Program-made: the position numbers and the translations under genes | The notes under the pieces: model-generated | Databases searched by the model: none | What the model was told of the DNA's origin: nothing | Seen by the model: only the letters and a program-made list of their open reading frames with translations | NCBI RefSeq assembly: GCF_002101815.1 | Contig: NZ_LQPM01000051.1 | Span: forward strand, 1-64,000 | Reading direction: 5' to 3' | Length of the DNA: 64,000 nucleotides | DNA from: Mycobacterium paraense | Lineage (GTDB): Bacteria > Actinomycetota > Actinomycetes > Mycobacteriales > Mycobacteriaceae | Shown: positions 49,911-58,276 of the stretch, in pieces | Numbering within the stretch: the first letter of the stretch is position 1 | How the letters are laid out: each line of letters opens with the position of its first letter

Positions 49911-50399
49911 TCAGCGGAAGATGTTGACGCACTCAGATAGCCCCAGACGCAGAGGATCGGACCGGCCGGTGGCGGCGAGCAGAAAATCGCGCGCCGCCAT
50001 ACCGGTTTGCCGCTCGAAGTCCTCGCTCGACACATCCGCGAGCCGGCCGACGGCCGGGTCCGCCGCCGCGGCCTCGTCGCGCAGCAGGGCGCCCAGCACG
50101 AAGTCGAGGCTAGCCCGCAACCCCGGCCCGGCATCGAACGGCCGATCCAGCGCGGCGCGTACGTCGTCGCCGTGCACGTAGGCGTCGTGCAGCAGCGAGT
50201 GCACGCCCTGGCCGACGGTGAACCCGGGCACCGGGCTGGGCGCCGACCAGGCCGCGTCGTCGAACGCCGCGGCGAGCCGCGCAAGGGAATCCGTCGCAGT
50301 CCGCAGCCGCGAAGCGAGCGCGACCGGCGATTCGCCACGCAGGGCCGCCGCCTGGTCGTCGGGTGTGCGCGTGCCGATCGCGCCGCTGAGCGAATTCAT
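49911..50399 (-). CDS. N-terminally short DinB-like maleylpyruvate isomerase-family protein
   Basis: Encodes 162 residues. AGLHSLLHDAYVHGDDVRAAL-type block (GQGVHSLLHDAYVHGDDVRAALD) and FVLGALLRDEAAA match the mycothiol-dependent maleylpyruvate isomerase superfamily (TIGR03083-like), with His residues at the usual metal positions. Family members normally carry about 60 more residues at the N-terminus (from memory), including the first metal His of a WTVxDVxxHL block; here SLSGAIGTRTPDDQAA begins soon after the start. Either it is truncated or a lineage-specific short form. It is divergent from mgtA with 66 bases between starts. Confidence 0.6.
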   Translation of the reverse strand: MNSLSGAIGTRTPDDQAAALRGESPVALASRLRTATDSLARLAAAFDDAAWSAPSPVPGFTVGQGVHSLLHDAYVHGDDVRAALDRPFDAGPGLRASLDFVLGALLRDEAAAADPAVGRLADVSSEDFERQTGMAARDFLLAATGRSDPLRLGLSECVNIFR

Positions 50400-50465
50400 G
50401 CAGTGTTCAGGCACACGTCGGTTCCACATCGATGACTGCACACGCGCGCCGCGTGTCCTCACGTT

Positions 50466-51590
50466 ATGCGCGTTGTTCAGGTCGCCAACTTCTACGGCCC
50501 CCGCTCCGGCGGCCTGCGCACCGCGGTAGACCGGCTCGGCGCCGAATACTGCGCCACCGGACACGAGGTGTTCTTGGTCGTCCCCGGCCGCAACCCGGAA
50601 CGTACACAGCTGCCGACGGGCGTCGTGCGAATCACGCTGCCCGCCCGCTTGATTCCGTTCACCGGCGGCTACCGCGCGGTGCTGCCGGGACCCGTGAAGG
50701 CGCTGCTGAAAGCGCTGAAGCCCGACGCGCTGGAGGTCTCCGACCGGCTCACGCTGCGCTCGCTGGGGCCGTGGGGCCGCGACTATGGCGCAAAGACGGT
50801 GATGATCTCCCACGAGCGGCTGGATCGCCTTGTCGGGCAGGTACTTCCGCGCCGCAGCGCCGAGCGGTTCGCGGACTTCGCCAATCGCCGCACGGCCGCC
50901 AACTACGACACCGTGGTGTGCACCACGGCGTTCGCCCGCGAGGAGTTCGACCGCATCGGCGCGACGAACACCGTCACCGTCCCGCTGGGCGTGGACCTAC
51001 AGACGTTTCACCCGCGCCGGCATTCGTACCTGGTGCGCCGGCGCTGGGCCGCGCCGCAGCAGATCCTGCTGGTGCACTGCGGCCGGCTATCGGTGGAAAA
51101 GCGGGTCGACCGCAGCATCGACGCGCTCGGCGCGCTGTGCCATGCCGGCGTCGACGCCCGGCTGGTCGTCGTGGGCGAGGGACCGCTGCGGGCCCGGCTG
51201 GAGCGGCAGGCCTCCCGGCTGCCGATCGATTTCACCGGCTTCATCAACGACCGGCACACCGTCGCGGGGCTGCTGGCCACCGCCGACGTGACCCTGGCGC
51301 CCGGGCCGCACGAGACCTTCGGGCTCGCCGCGCTCGAATCGCTGGCCTGCGGGACGCCCGCGGTGGTGTCGCGCACGTCGGCGCTCACCGAGATCGTCAC
51401 GCCGGACAGCGGCGCCCTGGCCGACAACGACCCCTTCGCCATCGCCTGGGCGGTGGGCGCGGTCGTCGGCCGCCCGGAACACCACCGCCGCAGCTCAGCG
51501 CGCCGCCGCGCGGAGAACTTCACCTGGGAACGGGCCGCGGCCGGCATGCTGGCGTCGCTGCGAACCGGCGATTCGCAGCGGAGCGCTTAG
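50466..51590 (+). CDS. mgtA: GDP-mannose-dependent alpha-mannosyltransferase MgtA (GT4)
   Basis: Encodes 374 residues. The GT-B fold glycosyltransferase 4 pattern is clear: MRVVQVANFYGPRSGGLRTAVDRLG start, GRLSVEKRVDRSIDAL (donor-binding Lys), and PHETFGLAALESLACGTPAVVS (EX7E motif, about 281-301). The N-terminus and this last block match mycobacterial Rv0557 (MgtA/PimB-like) closely by memory. It adds mannose from GDP-Man during lipomannan or phosphatidylinositol-mannoside-type glycolipid assembly at the cytoplasmic membrane. Divergent from the DinB-like gene; convergent with the DUF732 gene 2 bases downstream. Confidence 0.9.
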   Translation: MRVVQVANFYGPRSGGLRTAVDRLGAEYCATGHEVFLVVPGRNPERTQLPTGVVRITLPARLIPFTGGYRAVLPGPVKALLKALKPDALEVSDRLTLRSLGPWGRDYGAKTVMISHERLDRLVGQVLPRRSAERFADFANRRTAANYDTVVCTTAFAREEFDRIGATNTVTVPLGVDLQTFHPRRHSYLVRRRWAAPQQILLVHCGRLSVEKRVDRSIDALGALCHAGVDARLVVVGEGPLRARLERQASRLPIDFTGFINDRHTVAGLLATADVTLAPGPHETFGLAALESLACGTPAVVSRTSALTEIVTPDSGALADNDPFAIAWAVGAVVGRPEHHRRSSARRRAENFTWERAAAGMLASLRTGDSQRSA

Positions 51591-51592
51591 CG

Positions 51593-51922
51593 CTAGCCGC
51601 CGCTGGGCTTGTTGGGGCTGTGCTTGCCCGGGCAGTAGTCCGCGGTGGCCGCCCCGATGAAGGTCTCGGCCTGCGCCTGGGTCAGCTTGTGCGACCCCGT
51701 CAGCTGGTCCACCTCGTCCTTTTGCGAGTAGCCCGCCTCGAGGTCCTGGCACATCACGCGCGCCATGTTCACGGCCTGGGCCGGCGACCCGAGGTTGATG
51801 CCGTGCGACGACAGGTAGTCGGCGAAGTCCTGGTCGTTCTGGTCGGCATGCGCGACGGCCACCGGCAACCACGCGGCGGCCAGCAGAGCGCCAAACACAC
51901 CCGCGGAGATTTTCTTTTTCAT
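51593..51922 (-). CDS. DUF732 secreted protein
   Basis: Encodes 109 residues. Signal peptide 1-27 (MKKKISAGVFGALLAAAWLP, cleavage at AHA-DQ). The mature DUF732 domain reads DFADYLSSHGINLGSPAQAVNMARVMCQDLEAGYSQKDEV...FIGAATADYCPGK, with two Cys for a likely disulphide. DUF732 proteins are small exported mycobacterial proteins of unknown function. Convergent with mgtA. Confidence 0.88.
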   Translation of the reverse strand: MKKKISAGVFGALLAAAWLPVAVAHADQNDQDFADYLSSHGINLGSPAQAVNMARVMCQDLEAGYSQKDEVDQLTGSHKLTQAQAETFIGAATADYCPGKHSPNKPSGG

Positions 51923-52180
51923 TTCCCCATCACTTTCAAAGCTTCGACGCCCAATGTAACGAATCGTCGCGCGCGAGCGGGTCGGTGGTCAATAGCCCGC
52001 CGGCGCCGGTGCCGCTCGCAAGCCAAAGTTCAATCCGCCGTTCAGTTTTAGTTCTGGACGAGTTTAATTCCGGGCGCAGGGGCGACCGCGTTTACAAAAC
52101 AAGTGTTCACCCCGCGTTCCGATAGCGTTCACCTCGCGAGTCGCGGCTAGGCTCGCCCTAAACGGCGAGGAGGTGTGCCC

Positions 52181-53023
52181 GTGGAGGCACGGGACGAGGT
52201 GCTGATCACGGCCGCGGAGCTGGCCCGCCTGATCGAGTCCGGCGACCCGCCGGTGATCCTCGACGTGCGTTGGCGGCTCGACGATCCCGACGGCCGGGCG
52301 GCCTACCTGGACGGCCACCTGCCCGGGGCGGTGTACGTGTCGCTGGAGGACGAACTCAGCGACCACGGCGTCGCCGGCCGCGGCCGTCACCCGCTGCCGT
52401 CGGGGCGCAACCTGGAGGTTGCCGCGCGCCGATGGGGAATCCGGCACGACGACGCGGTCGTGGTGTACGACGACTGGAATCGCGCCGGTTCGGCGCGGGC
52501 GTGGTGGGTGTTGACCGCGGCCGGCCTGCAAAACGTGCGTATTCTCGACGGCGGCCTGGCCGCGTGGCGTTCCGCCGGGCTGGGCCTCGAAACCGGCCCG
52601 GTGAACCCGGCGCCGGGGAATGTGACTGTGCCGCACGATGATCTGTACGCCGGCGATCGGCCGACGCTGGCGGCGGAGCAGACCGGCGACGTGACGCTGC
52701 TCGATGCCCGCGCGCCCGAACGGTTCCGCGGCGATGTCGAGCCCCTGGACCCCGTCGCGGGTCACATCCCCGGCGCCAAAAACCTGCCCAGCGGCGCTGT
52801 CCTGTCGGACGACGGAACGTTCCTCGGCGACGACGCGCTGGACCGATTGCTCTCCGACCGCGACGTCGACGGAGACGTCGGCGTCTACTGCGGATCGGGC
52901 GTCACCGCGGCCATCACGATCGCCGCGCTCGCGGCCACGGGCCGACAGGCGGCGCTGTATCCCGGGTCGTGGTCGGAGTGGTGTTCGGATCCGACCCGGC
53001 CGGTCGGTCGCGGGCCCGAATAG
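52181..53023 (+). CDS. Thiosulfate/3-mercaptopyruvate sulfurtransferase (two rhodanese domains)
   Basis: Encodes 280 residues from GTG 52181, chosen because AGGAGG ends 7 bases upstream (GTG 52175 is too close). N-terminal inactive rhodanese domain (ILDVRWRLDDPDGRAAYLDGHLPGAVYVSLED, VVYDDWN, ARAWWVL) and C-terminal active domain with LLDARAPERFRG, GHIPGAKNLPS and the catalytic-loop CGSGVTA (Cys near residue 231), which carries persulfide. It moves sulfur from thiosulfate or 3-mercaptopyruvate to acceptors. Size and pattern are those of mycobacterial SseB-type proteins. Confidence 0.87.
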   Translation: MEARDEVLITAAELARLIESGDPPVILDVRWRLDDPDGRAAYLDGHLPGAVYVSLEDELSDHGVAGRGRHPLPSGRNLEVAARRWGIRHDDAVVVYDDWNRAGSARAWWVLTAAGLQNVRILDGGLAAWRSAGLGLETGPVNPAPGNVTVPHDDLYAGDRPTLAAEQTGDVTLLDARAPERFRGDVEPLDPVAGHIPGAKNLPSGAVLSDDGTFLGDDALDRLLSDRDVDGDVGVYCGSGVTAAITIAALAATGRQAALYPGSWSEWCSDPTRPVGRGPE

Positions 53024-53036
53024 CCTGCGGGCGCGG

Positions 53037-53954
53037 TTAATCAAGCCTCTGAAGGAACGCCGCGGCCACCCGGGCGGCGTTGTCCGCCGCGAGTTGCTTG
53101 TAGAAGAAGAACTGCCACGGGAAGCCCGGCAGCCGCAGCGGGTCGCCGGCCCCGTCGGAGATCCCGCGGATTCCGAGGAACGGGACCCCGTGCGCTTCGG
53201 CGACCACCTGCACCGCCGCCGTCTCGTTGTCCGTCGCGTCGAAGGCCGGGTCAGCCACCCACGCGATGTTAAGGTTCGCGACAAGCGCCTTTCGCAGCCA
53301 CGGCCCCGCCGCCCGAAAAAAGTTGCCGGTGTGCAGAAGTGAGCGATCCGGCGCGCTGCGCGGTTGACAGCCGAACACGCCGCCACCGTTCGGGATGCAG
53401 GGGAACGCCTGGCCGTTGTTGTTGTCGAAGGTGGATCCGTCGCCGCCGACCACCAGCCGTGGCCGGCGCTTCAGGTCGACGAGCTTGACGCGGCGGGCGT
53501 TGCGGCGCAGATGATTAACGCTCTCCAGCTCGACGCTCAGTGCTTGCGCCGCGGCCAGCAGGCCGGCGTCGGCCCGGCGAAATGTCGTGCCGCCGTCCAG
53601 GGTCCAGCGGGCCGGTACCGCCACGTCCCCGATGTCGACACGCGCCCCGCCGCCGGCGACGCCCGAGAACAGCACCGCGTCGATGGCGATCGACGACCCG
53701 CCCGCGAAGCGCGCGAAGGCGGCCTCGGCGGTCTCGGTCGCGTTCACCATGCCGATGCCGGTCATCGCGACGATCACCTTCTTGCCGGTGATCGAGCCGA
53801 GGTAGAAGTGTCGACCGTCGGCCCGCACCACCGGATGGCGATCCAGCACCGTGTGCGAGAGGACCGCGTCGGCCTCGGCCGGGAAGGCGGACAGCACCAG
53901 CGTCCGCCGTTCCCCCGGTTCTCCGTCGGTCATAAACGCTTGATTTTGGCGCAT
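53037..53954 (-). CDS. MTA/SAH nucleosidase-like phosphorylase-superfamily protein
   Basis: Encodes 305 residues (ATG 53933 would be 7 residues shorter). The nucleoside phosphorylase type I fold is suggested by LVLSAFPAEADAVL at the start, VAMTGIGMVNATETAEAAF (about 62-80), FSGVAGGGARVDIGDV and the C-terminal ATDNETAAVQVVAEAHGVPFLGIRGISDG (about 239-267), where E is the catalytic-type acid. An insertion with two Cys (PCIPNGGGVFGCQ) distinguishes it from the classical enzyme. Substrate uncertain. Convergent with the sulfurtransferase gene (13-base gap). Confidence 0.75.
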   Translation of the reverse strand: MRQNQAFMTDGEPGERRTLVLSAFPAEADAVLSHTVLDRHPVVRADGRHFYLGSITGKKVIVAMTGIGMVNATETAEAAFARFAGGSSIAIDAVLFSGVAGGGARVDIGDVAVPARWTLDGGTTFRRADAGLLAAAQALSVELESVNHLRRNARRVKLVDLKRRPRLVVGGDGSTFDNNNGQAFPCIPNGGGVFGCQPRSAPDRSLLHTGNFFRAAGPWLRKALVANLNIAWVADPAFDATDNETAAVQVVAEAHGVPFLGIRGISDGAGDPLRLPGFPWQFFFYKQLAADNAARVAAAFLQRLD

Positions 53955-54030
53955 CGCACGCCGCCGAATATCAAATACCGTTCTTTTTGTTTAGCGATTT
54001 CGCGTCGTTATCCACGCTAGTCTCAGCGGC

Positions 54031-54837
54031 GTGCTGGAAGTGATCGATAAGGGGCCCGTCGGCGATTCCCGGAAAACGCCGCTGCTCTTCGTCCATGGCG
54101 CCTGGCACGGCGCATGGTGCTGGGACGAGCATTTCCTGGACTTCTTCGCGGCAAAGGGCTATCGGTCGGTGGCGGTGAGCCTGCGCGGCCACGGGAACAG
54201 CCCCGCGCCCAAATCCATGCGGTTCTGTTCGATGGCCGACTTCGTCGACGACGTCGCCTCGGTCGCCGACGGCCTGCCCCGGCGGCCCGTGGTGATCGGG
54301 CATTCCATGGGCGGCTTCGTGGTGCAGAAGTATCTGGAGTCGCACGACGCGCCGGCCGCCGTCCTGCTCGCCTCCGTACCGCCGAGCGGGATCGCCAGAT
54401 TCCTGTGGGGCAGGTTCCGGCTGCACCCGTGGCTGACCACGCGCCACCTGGCCACAACCAAATCGCTGGGGAGCGTCGGCCGCACGCCCGAATTGGCCCG
54501 GGAAAGTTTCTTTTCCGACTCGGCCGCCGATGCCGACGTGGTGCGCTACGCGGCGAGGCTTGACGAAGAGTATCTGGGCGGGCATGTGCTCGGCATGTTG
54601 TGGCTCGATCTGCCGAAGCCCGCCCTCGTCAACGCCCCGATGTTGGTCTTGGGGGCCGAAAATGACATCCTTTTCTCGCCGCAGGAAGTGCGTGCGACCG
54701 CGAACGCGTATCGCACCGAGGCGGAGTTCATTCCCGGGATGGCTCACGACATGATGCTGGAGCCCGGCTGGGCCGACGTCGCGGAGCGGATTCACGCCTG
54801 GCTCGAAATCCGTTGTCCGGCGGCGTCGCCGAAATGA
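54031..54837 (+). CDS. Alpha/beta hydrolase
   Basis: Encodes 268 residues from GTG 54031. Oxyanion HGAW (FVHGAWHGAWCW), nucleophile elbow GHSMGG (Ser near residue 92), Asp in GAENDILF and His in GMAHDMM. A typical cytosolic esterase or lactonase of unknown substrate. First gene of a coupled series: its stop overlaps the SDR start (ATGA, 54834-54837), and the SDR overlaps the LLM oxidoreductase in the same way. The set therefore looks like one catabolic operon. Confidence 0.87.
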   Translation: MLEVIDKGPVGDSRKTPLLFVHGAWHGAWCWDEHFLDFFAAKGYRSVAVSLRGHGNSPAPKSMRFCSMADFVDDVASVADGLPRRPVVIGHSMGGFVVQKYLESHDAPAAVLLASVPPSGIARFLWGRFRLHPWLTTRHLATTKSLGSVGRTPELARESFFSDSAADADVVRYAARLDEEYLGGHVLGMLWLDLPKPALVNAPMLVLGAENDILFSPQEVRATANAYRTEAEFIPGMAHDMMLEPGWADVAERIHAWLEIRCPAASPK

Positions 54838-55616
54838 CCGGGCGGCTTCACGGCAAGGTCGCGATCATCACCGGCGCCAGCAGCGGGCTGGGGCCGGTGA
54901 TGGGTTCGCTGTTCGTCGCGGAGGGCGCCCGCGTGCTGCTCGCCGCGCGGCGCGAAGAGCTGGTCCGCGACGCCGCCCGCGCGGCCGGACCGGGAGCCAT
55001 CGCGATGCGGGCGGACGTGACCGACGAGGACGACGTCGCCGCCATGGTGGCCAGGGCAGTCGACGAGTTCGGTCACGTCGACATCCTGTGCAACAACGCC
55101 GCCGCGCCCGGGCAGGACCGCTGGATCTGGGAACAGACGCTGGACAACTGGAACGCCACCTTCGCCATCGACGTCACCGCGGCCATGCTGTGCACGCGCG
55201 AGGTGCTCAATCAGTCGATGCTGCAACGCCGCCGCGGGGTCATCCTCAACTTCTCCTCCACGGCCAGCTACTCCGGCATGGTCCGCAAGACCCACTACGT
55301 CGCCGCCAAGGCGTCGCTGCGGGCGTTCACCAAGGCCGTCGCGCTCGAGGTCGGCCCGCACGGCATCCGGTGCAACTGCATCGTGCCCGGCGCCATCGAC
55401 ACCGAGCTGTTCCGCAACTGGGTGCAACGCACCGCCGACGAGCAGGGCGTCGACTTCGAGACCCAGCGCGCCAGATCCCTCAAAGGCGTGCCGCTGCAGG
55501 ACATTTCCTCACCCGAGGACGTCGCCAACCTGGCGCTGTTTTTGGCCAGCGACGAGAGCCGAACCATCACGGGACAATCGATCCCCGTGGACGCCGGCGG
55601 GTACATGCAGGGATGA
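54834..55616 (+). CDS. Short-chain dehydrogenase/reductase (SDR)
   Basis: Encodes 260 residues from ATG 54834. TGASSGLG (16-23), AARR after strand 2 (NADP-type), DVTDEDD, NNAAAPG (about 86-92), catalytic FSSTASYSGMVRKTHYVAAKA (Ser-Tyr-Lys), and C-terminal GQSIPVDAGGYMQG. Second gene of the operon beginning at 54031; coupled to both neighbours by four-base overlaps (the downstream one is 55613-55616). It would oxidise or reduce the product of the hydrolase. Confidence 0.9.
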   Translation: MTGRLHGKVAIITGASSGLGPVMGSLFVAEGARVLLAARREELVRDAARAAGPGAIAMRADVTDEDDVAAMVARAVDEFGHVDILCNNAAAPGQDRWIWEQTLDNWNATFAIDVTAAMLCTREVLNQSMLQRRRGVILNFSSTASYSGMVRKTHYVAAKASLRAFTKAVALEVGPHGIRCNCIVPGAIDTELFRNWVQRTADEQGVDFETQRARSLKGVPLQDISSPEDVANLALFLASDESRTITGQSIPVDAGGYMQG

Positions 55617-56470
55617 GCATTCGCCTGTCGATATCCACACCGGTGGTGACGATGTTCCCGCACAACCACGGCGAGTGGGAGAAAGAGGCCTCGATCGAGG
55701 ATCTGGCCGCGGTCGCCGAGGCCGCCGACCGACTCGGCTATTACCACCTGACGTGCAGCGAGCACATCGCGCTGCCCGCCGCCGAACAGCACCGCCGCGG
55801 CGCCCGCTACTGGGATCCGCTGGCCACCTTCGGCTATCTCGCGGCGCGCACCGAGCGGATCCGGTTGGCCACCAACGTGTTGGTGCTCGGGTATCACCAC
55901 CCGCTCGAGATCGCCAAGCGCTACGGCACCCTCGATAAAGTCAGCAACGGCAGGCTCATCCTCGGGGTCGGCGTCGGCAGCCTCAAGGAGGAGTTCGAAC
56001 TGCTCGGCGTGCCCTTCGACGACCGCGGGCCGCGCGGCGACGACGCCCTGCGGGCGCTGCGGGCCTCGCTGTCGGTGCCCGAACCGTCCTACCACGGCGA
56101 GTTCTATTCCTTCGGCGGCATGGTCGTCGATCCGTGCGCGGTCCAGCAGCGCGTCCCGCTGTGGGTCGGCGGACGCACGCTGCGGTCGCTGCGCCGTGCC
56201 GTGACCCTGGCCGACGGCTGGGCCCCCTTCAACGTGGGCCTGCGGCAGGTCCGAGAGTGGTTGAGCCGCTTCGACCTTGAGCCCGGATTCGAGGTCGTCC
56301 TGCCCCCGCGCGGGCCGCTGGACCCGATCAACGAGCCGGACCAAACCCGCGACGCGCTGGCCGAGATCGCCGCGCACGGCGCGACGATCGTCAGCGCGAT
56401 CTTCAAACACACTTCGCTGCAGCATTATTTGGAGAGTCTGGCTGCGCTCGCGGAACTACAACCGTCCTGA
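55613..56470 (+). CDS. LLM-class (luciferase-like) oxidoreductase, likely F420- or FMN-dependent
   Basis: Encodes 285 residues. Luciferase-like TIM-barrel pattern: SIEDLAAVAEAADRLGYYHLTCSEHIALP, DPLATFGYLAARTERIRLATNVLVLGYHHPLEIAKRYGTLDKVSNGRLILGVGVGSLKEEFELLGVPF and PLWVGGRTLRSLRRAVTLADGW. These blocks define the actinobacterial TIGR03619-type F420-dependent group. Third gene of the operon that starts at 54031, coupled by ATGA to the SDR gene and followed by a secreted-protein gene after 15 bases. Confidence 0.88.
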   Translation: MSIRLSISTPVVTMFPHNHGEWEKEASIEDLAAVAEAADRLGYYHLTCSEHIALPAAEQHRRGARYWDPLATFGYLAARTERIRLATNVLVLGYHHPLEIAKRYGTLDKVSNGRLILGVGVGSLKEEFELLGVPFDDRGPRGDDALRALRASLSVPEPSYHGEFYSFGGMVVDPCAVQQRVPLWVGGRTLRSLRRAVTLADGWAPFNVGLRQVREWLSRFDLEPGFEVVLPPRGPLDPINEPDQTRDALAEIAAHGATIVSAIFKHTSLQHYLESLAALAELQPS

Positions 56471-56485
56471 TCAGAGAGGCCTCCC

Positions 56486-56902
56486 ATGTCGAAGGTGACC
56501 CGAGTGTTGGCCATCCTCCTGCTGGGTGCTGCGGGCTTTGCGATCGTCTCGGCGCCCACGGCCACCAGCGCGCCGGCGTGCGTCGGGCTGTCCGTCTGCC
56601 CGCCGCCTCCGCCGGACGCCGAGGGCAACCCCGGCTGCTACTACGCCGACGGCTGGCGCGACGCGTCGGGCGGCGGGATCGAGGTGTGGTACTTCCATGA
56701 GCCGCAGAACATTTCGACCGCCGGCAAGGTCACGGTCCTGGTGCGCAAGAAGGATGGCGGCAACGAGTCCCAGGACGCCACCATCGACGCGGGCCAACAG
56801 GTGCACCGCTTCGAGTTTCCGGCCGTCGACAAGTCGGCCGTTCAAGAGGTGTTGCTCACCACAGGCAGCGGCCGCTGCTACGTGGCCGGGCCGGACGCGT
56901 GA
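56486..56902 (+). CDS. Secreted small protein, unknown function
   Basis: Encodes 138 residues from ATG 56486 with GAGAGGCC 4-11 bases upstream. Sec signal peptide at 1-29 (TRVLAILLLGAAGFAIVSAP, cleavage near TSA-PA). The mature part has Cys at ACVGLSVCPPPPP, GCYYADGW and RCYVAGPDA, giving two possible disulphides, and beta-rich segments (KVTVLVRKKDGG, HRFEFPAVDKS). The family is not recognised. It overlaps the EthD-like gene by four bases (GTGA). Confidence 0.78.
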   Translation: MSKVTRVLAILLLGAAGFAIVSAPTATSAPACVGLSVCPPPPPDAEGNPGCYYADGWRDASGGGIEVWYFHEPQNISTAGKVTVLVRKKDGGNESQDATIDAGQQVHRFEFPAVDKSAVQEVLLTTGSGRCYVAGPDA

Positions 56903-57645
56903 TGCGGGTCAAGGCAGGCTTTTTCAGCCTCACGGCGCCCGCCCCGCCCGACGATGACGGCAGCTACCTGCGCTGGCACCTGCTGGATCACATGCCCGAG
57001 CAGTACCAACTGCCCGGAATCATCCACGGCCTGCGGTGGATCGCCGACGGCGACTACCTCGAGCGCCGCCTTGCGGCCGACGGGCCGTTGGGACAGATCG
57101 GCAACGCGGTGCACTACCTGATCGGTGACCCCGTCGAGCAGACCTTCGACGACTTCGTCGCGCTCGGCCGCGCGCTACGGGAAAACGGCCGCTTCCCCGT
57201 CACGCGCCCGTCGCTGCAAGTCGCCGGATTACGCCTGCTGCAGTGGCACGCCGCCCCGCACGCGCTCGTCTCCGCCGAGGTGGTGCCGTTTCGGCCGCAC
57301 CGCGGGATCGTGCTGATCGTCGAGCAACCCGATGCCGGGCGCCCGGATGCGTGGCTGGAATGGCTGCACGCCGAGCATTACCCGGCGCTGCTCGCCACCC
57401 CGGGAACGGCGGGCGCCTGGACTTTCGGTTCGAGCACCGGGTGGAGCCATCTGCCCCGCGGATGGCCGACGGACCACCAATACATCACCGTCGTTTACCT
57501 CGACGGCGACCCGCTCACCACCACCGATGCGCTGGGCCCTCTCATCGAGGAAAGGTGGCGGTCGGGGGCGGTTCGTCCGGTATTCGCCGGGCCGTTACGC
57601 ACCATGGTCAGTTGGGAAGCGTGGCCGGCCGAGCGACCCCTATAG
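56899..57645 (+). CDS. EthD-like dimeric alpha-beta barrel protein
   Basis: Encodes 248 residues from GTG 56899 (ATG 56902 is an equal alternative). It has two ferredoxin-like barrel halves: LRWHLLDHMPEQYQLPGIIHGLRWI in the first and WLEWLHAEHYPALLATPGTAGAWTFG in the second, the HxxxH-type EthD pattern. Such proteins accompany P450 or SDR enzymes in ether and polyketide catabolism. It is last in the hydrolase-SDR-LLM-secreted operon. Substrate unknown. Confidence 0.78.
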   Translation: MMRVKAGFFSLTAPAPPDDDGSYLRWHLLDHMPEQYQLPGIIHGLRWIADGDYLERRLAADGPLGQIGNAVHYLIGDPVEQTFDDFVALGRALRENGRFPVTRPSLQVAGLRLLQWHAAPHALVSAEVVPFRPHRGIVLIVEQPDAGRPDAWLEWLHAEHYPALLATPGTAGAWTFGSSTGWSHLPRGWPTDHQYITVVYLDGDPLTTTDALGPLIEERWRSGAVRPVFAGPLRTMVSWEAWPAERPL

Positions 57646-57676
57646 TCCTTCGTGACGACCTACCGAAGGAAGTGAG

Positions 57677-58165
57677 ATGACCAATCGACGGCTCGTTCGC
57701 GCCGCCGCCGTGCTCGTCGTGTTGGCGGTTTGCCTGCCGGCCTGCTCGAGCAAGGGTAATCAGCCTTCCGCCGCGACTTCGAGTGCGGCTCCGCCGACCA
57801 CGACCGTCATGATGGACGGCAACAAACACACCATGACCGCCGGCGTCGAGTGCACCAACTCCGCGGCGGTGCCGCCGGCCGAGTCGGGCGATCTGACCAC
57901 CCACATCAGCGTTCACGACGATGCGGCGTCGGTGACGCTGTCCCTGTCGGACGAGAAGCCGCCCAGCGTCGACGGTTTCTCCATTTCGCTCAAGACGGGC
58001 TCCGGGCAGTATCAGCTGCCCTGGCAGGCGCCCCAGTCCGCGACTCAGGTGCAGGCGACGAAGGACGGGAAGAGCTACACGATCACCGGGACGGGCCAGG
58101 GGGCGTCGCCGAACCAGGGTGACGTCCACCAGGTGACGTTCGGCATTCACGTGACGTGCCCCTGA
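57677..58165 (+). CDS. 19-kDa antigen-type lipoprotein (LpqH family)
   Basis: Encodes 162 residues. Lipobox LPAC (Cys near residue 23) after a hydrophobic signal (RAAAVLVVLAVCLPAC), then a Ser/Thr-rich region (SSKGNQPSAATSSAAPPTTT). The domain matches the mycobacterial 19-kDa lipoprotein antigen pattern: MDGNKHTMTAGVECTN, SDEKPPSVDGFSISLK, and KDGKSYTITGTGQG...FGIHVTC, with two Cys (VECTN, VTCP) probably bonded. Membrane-anchored on the outer face. An adhesin or immunomodulatory role is known for family members; not shown here. Confidence 0.87.
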   Translation: MTNRRLVRAAAVLVVLAVCLPACSSKGNQPSAATSSAAPPTTTVMMDGNKHTMTAGVECTNSAAVPPAESGDLTTHISVHDDAASVTLSLSDEKPPSVDGFSISLKTGSGQYQLPWQAPQSATQVQATKDGKSYTITGTGQGASPNQGDVHQVTFGIHVTCP

Positions 58166-58215
58166 GCTTCAAATACCCTGTGCCGCAGGCGCGGCCCGCG
58201 GATGGCGCTGGCTTC

Positions 58216-58236
58216 GTGCCCGCCTCATAGCGACAA
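58216..58236 (+). repeat. Single arm of the palindromic repeat family, copy 3 (partial)
   Basis: These 21 bases are identical to the left inner arm of copy 1 at 33162-33182. The second arm is absent; only a short TTGTCG follows at 58241-58246. It lies between the lipoprotein stop and the hydrolase start. It marks a degenerate copy. Confidence 0.6.
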
Positions 58237-58276
58237 GCGGTTGTCGAACCGCAGTCCGCTCTGACATGCTGGCGGC

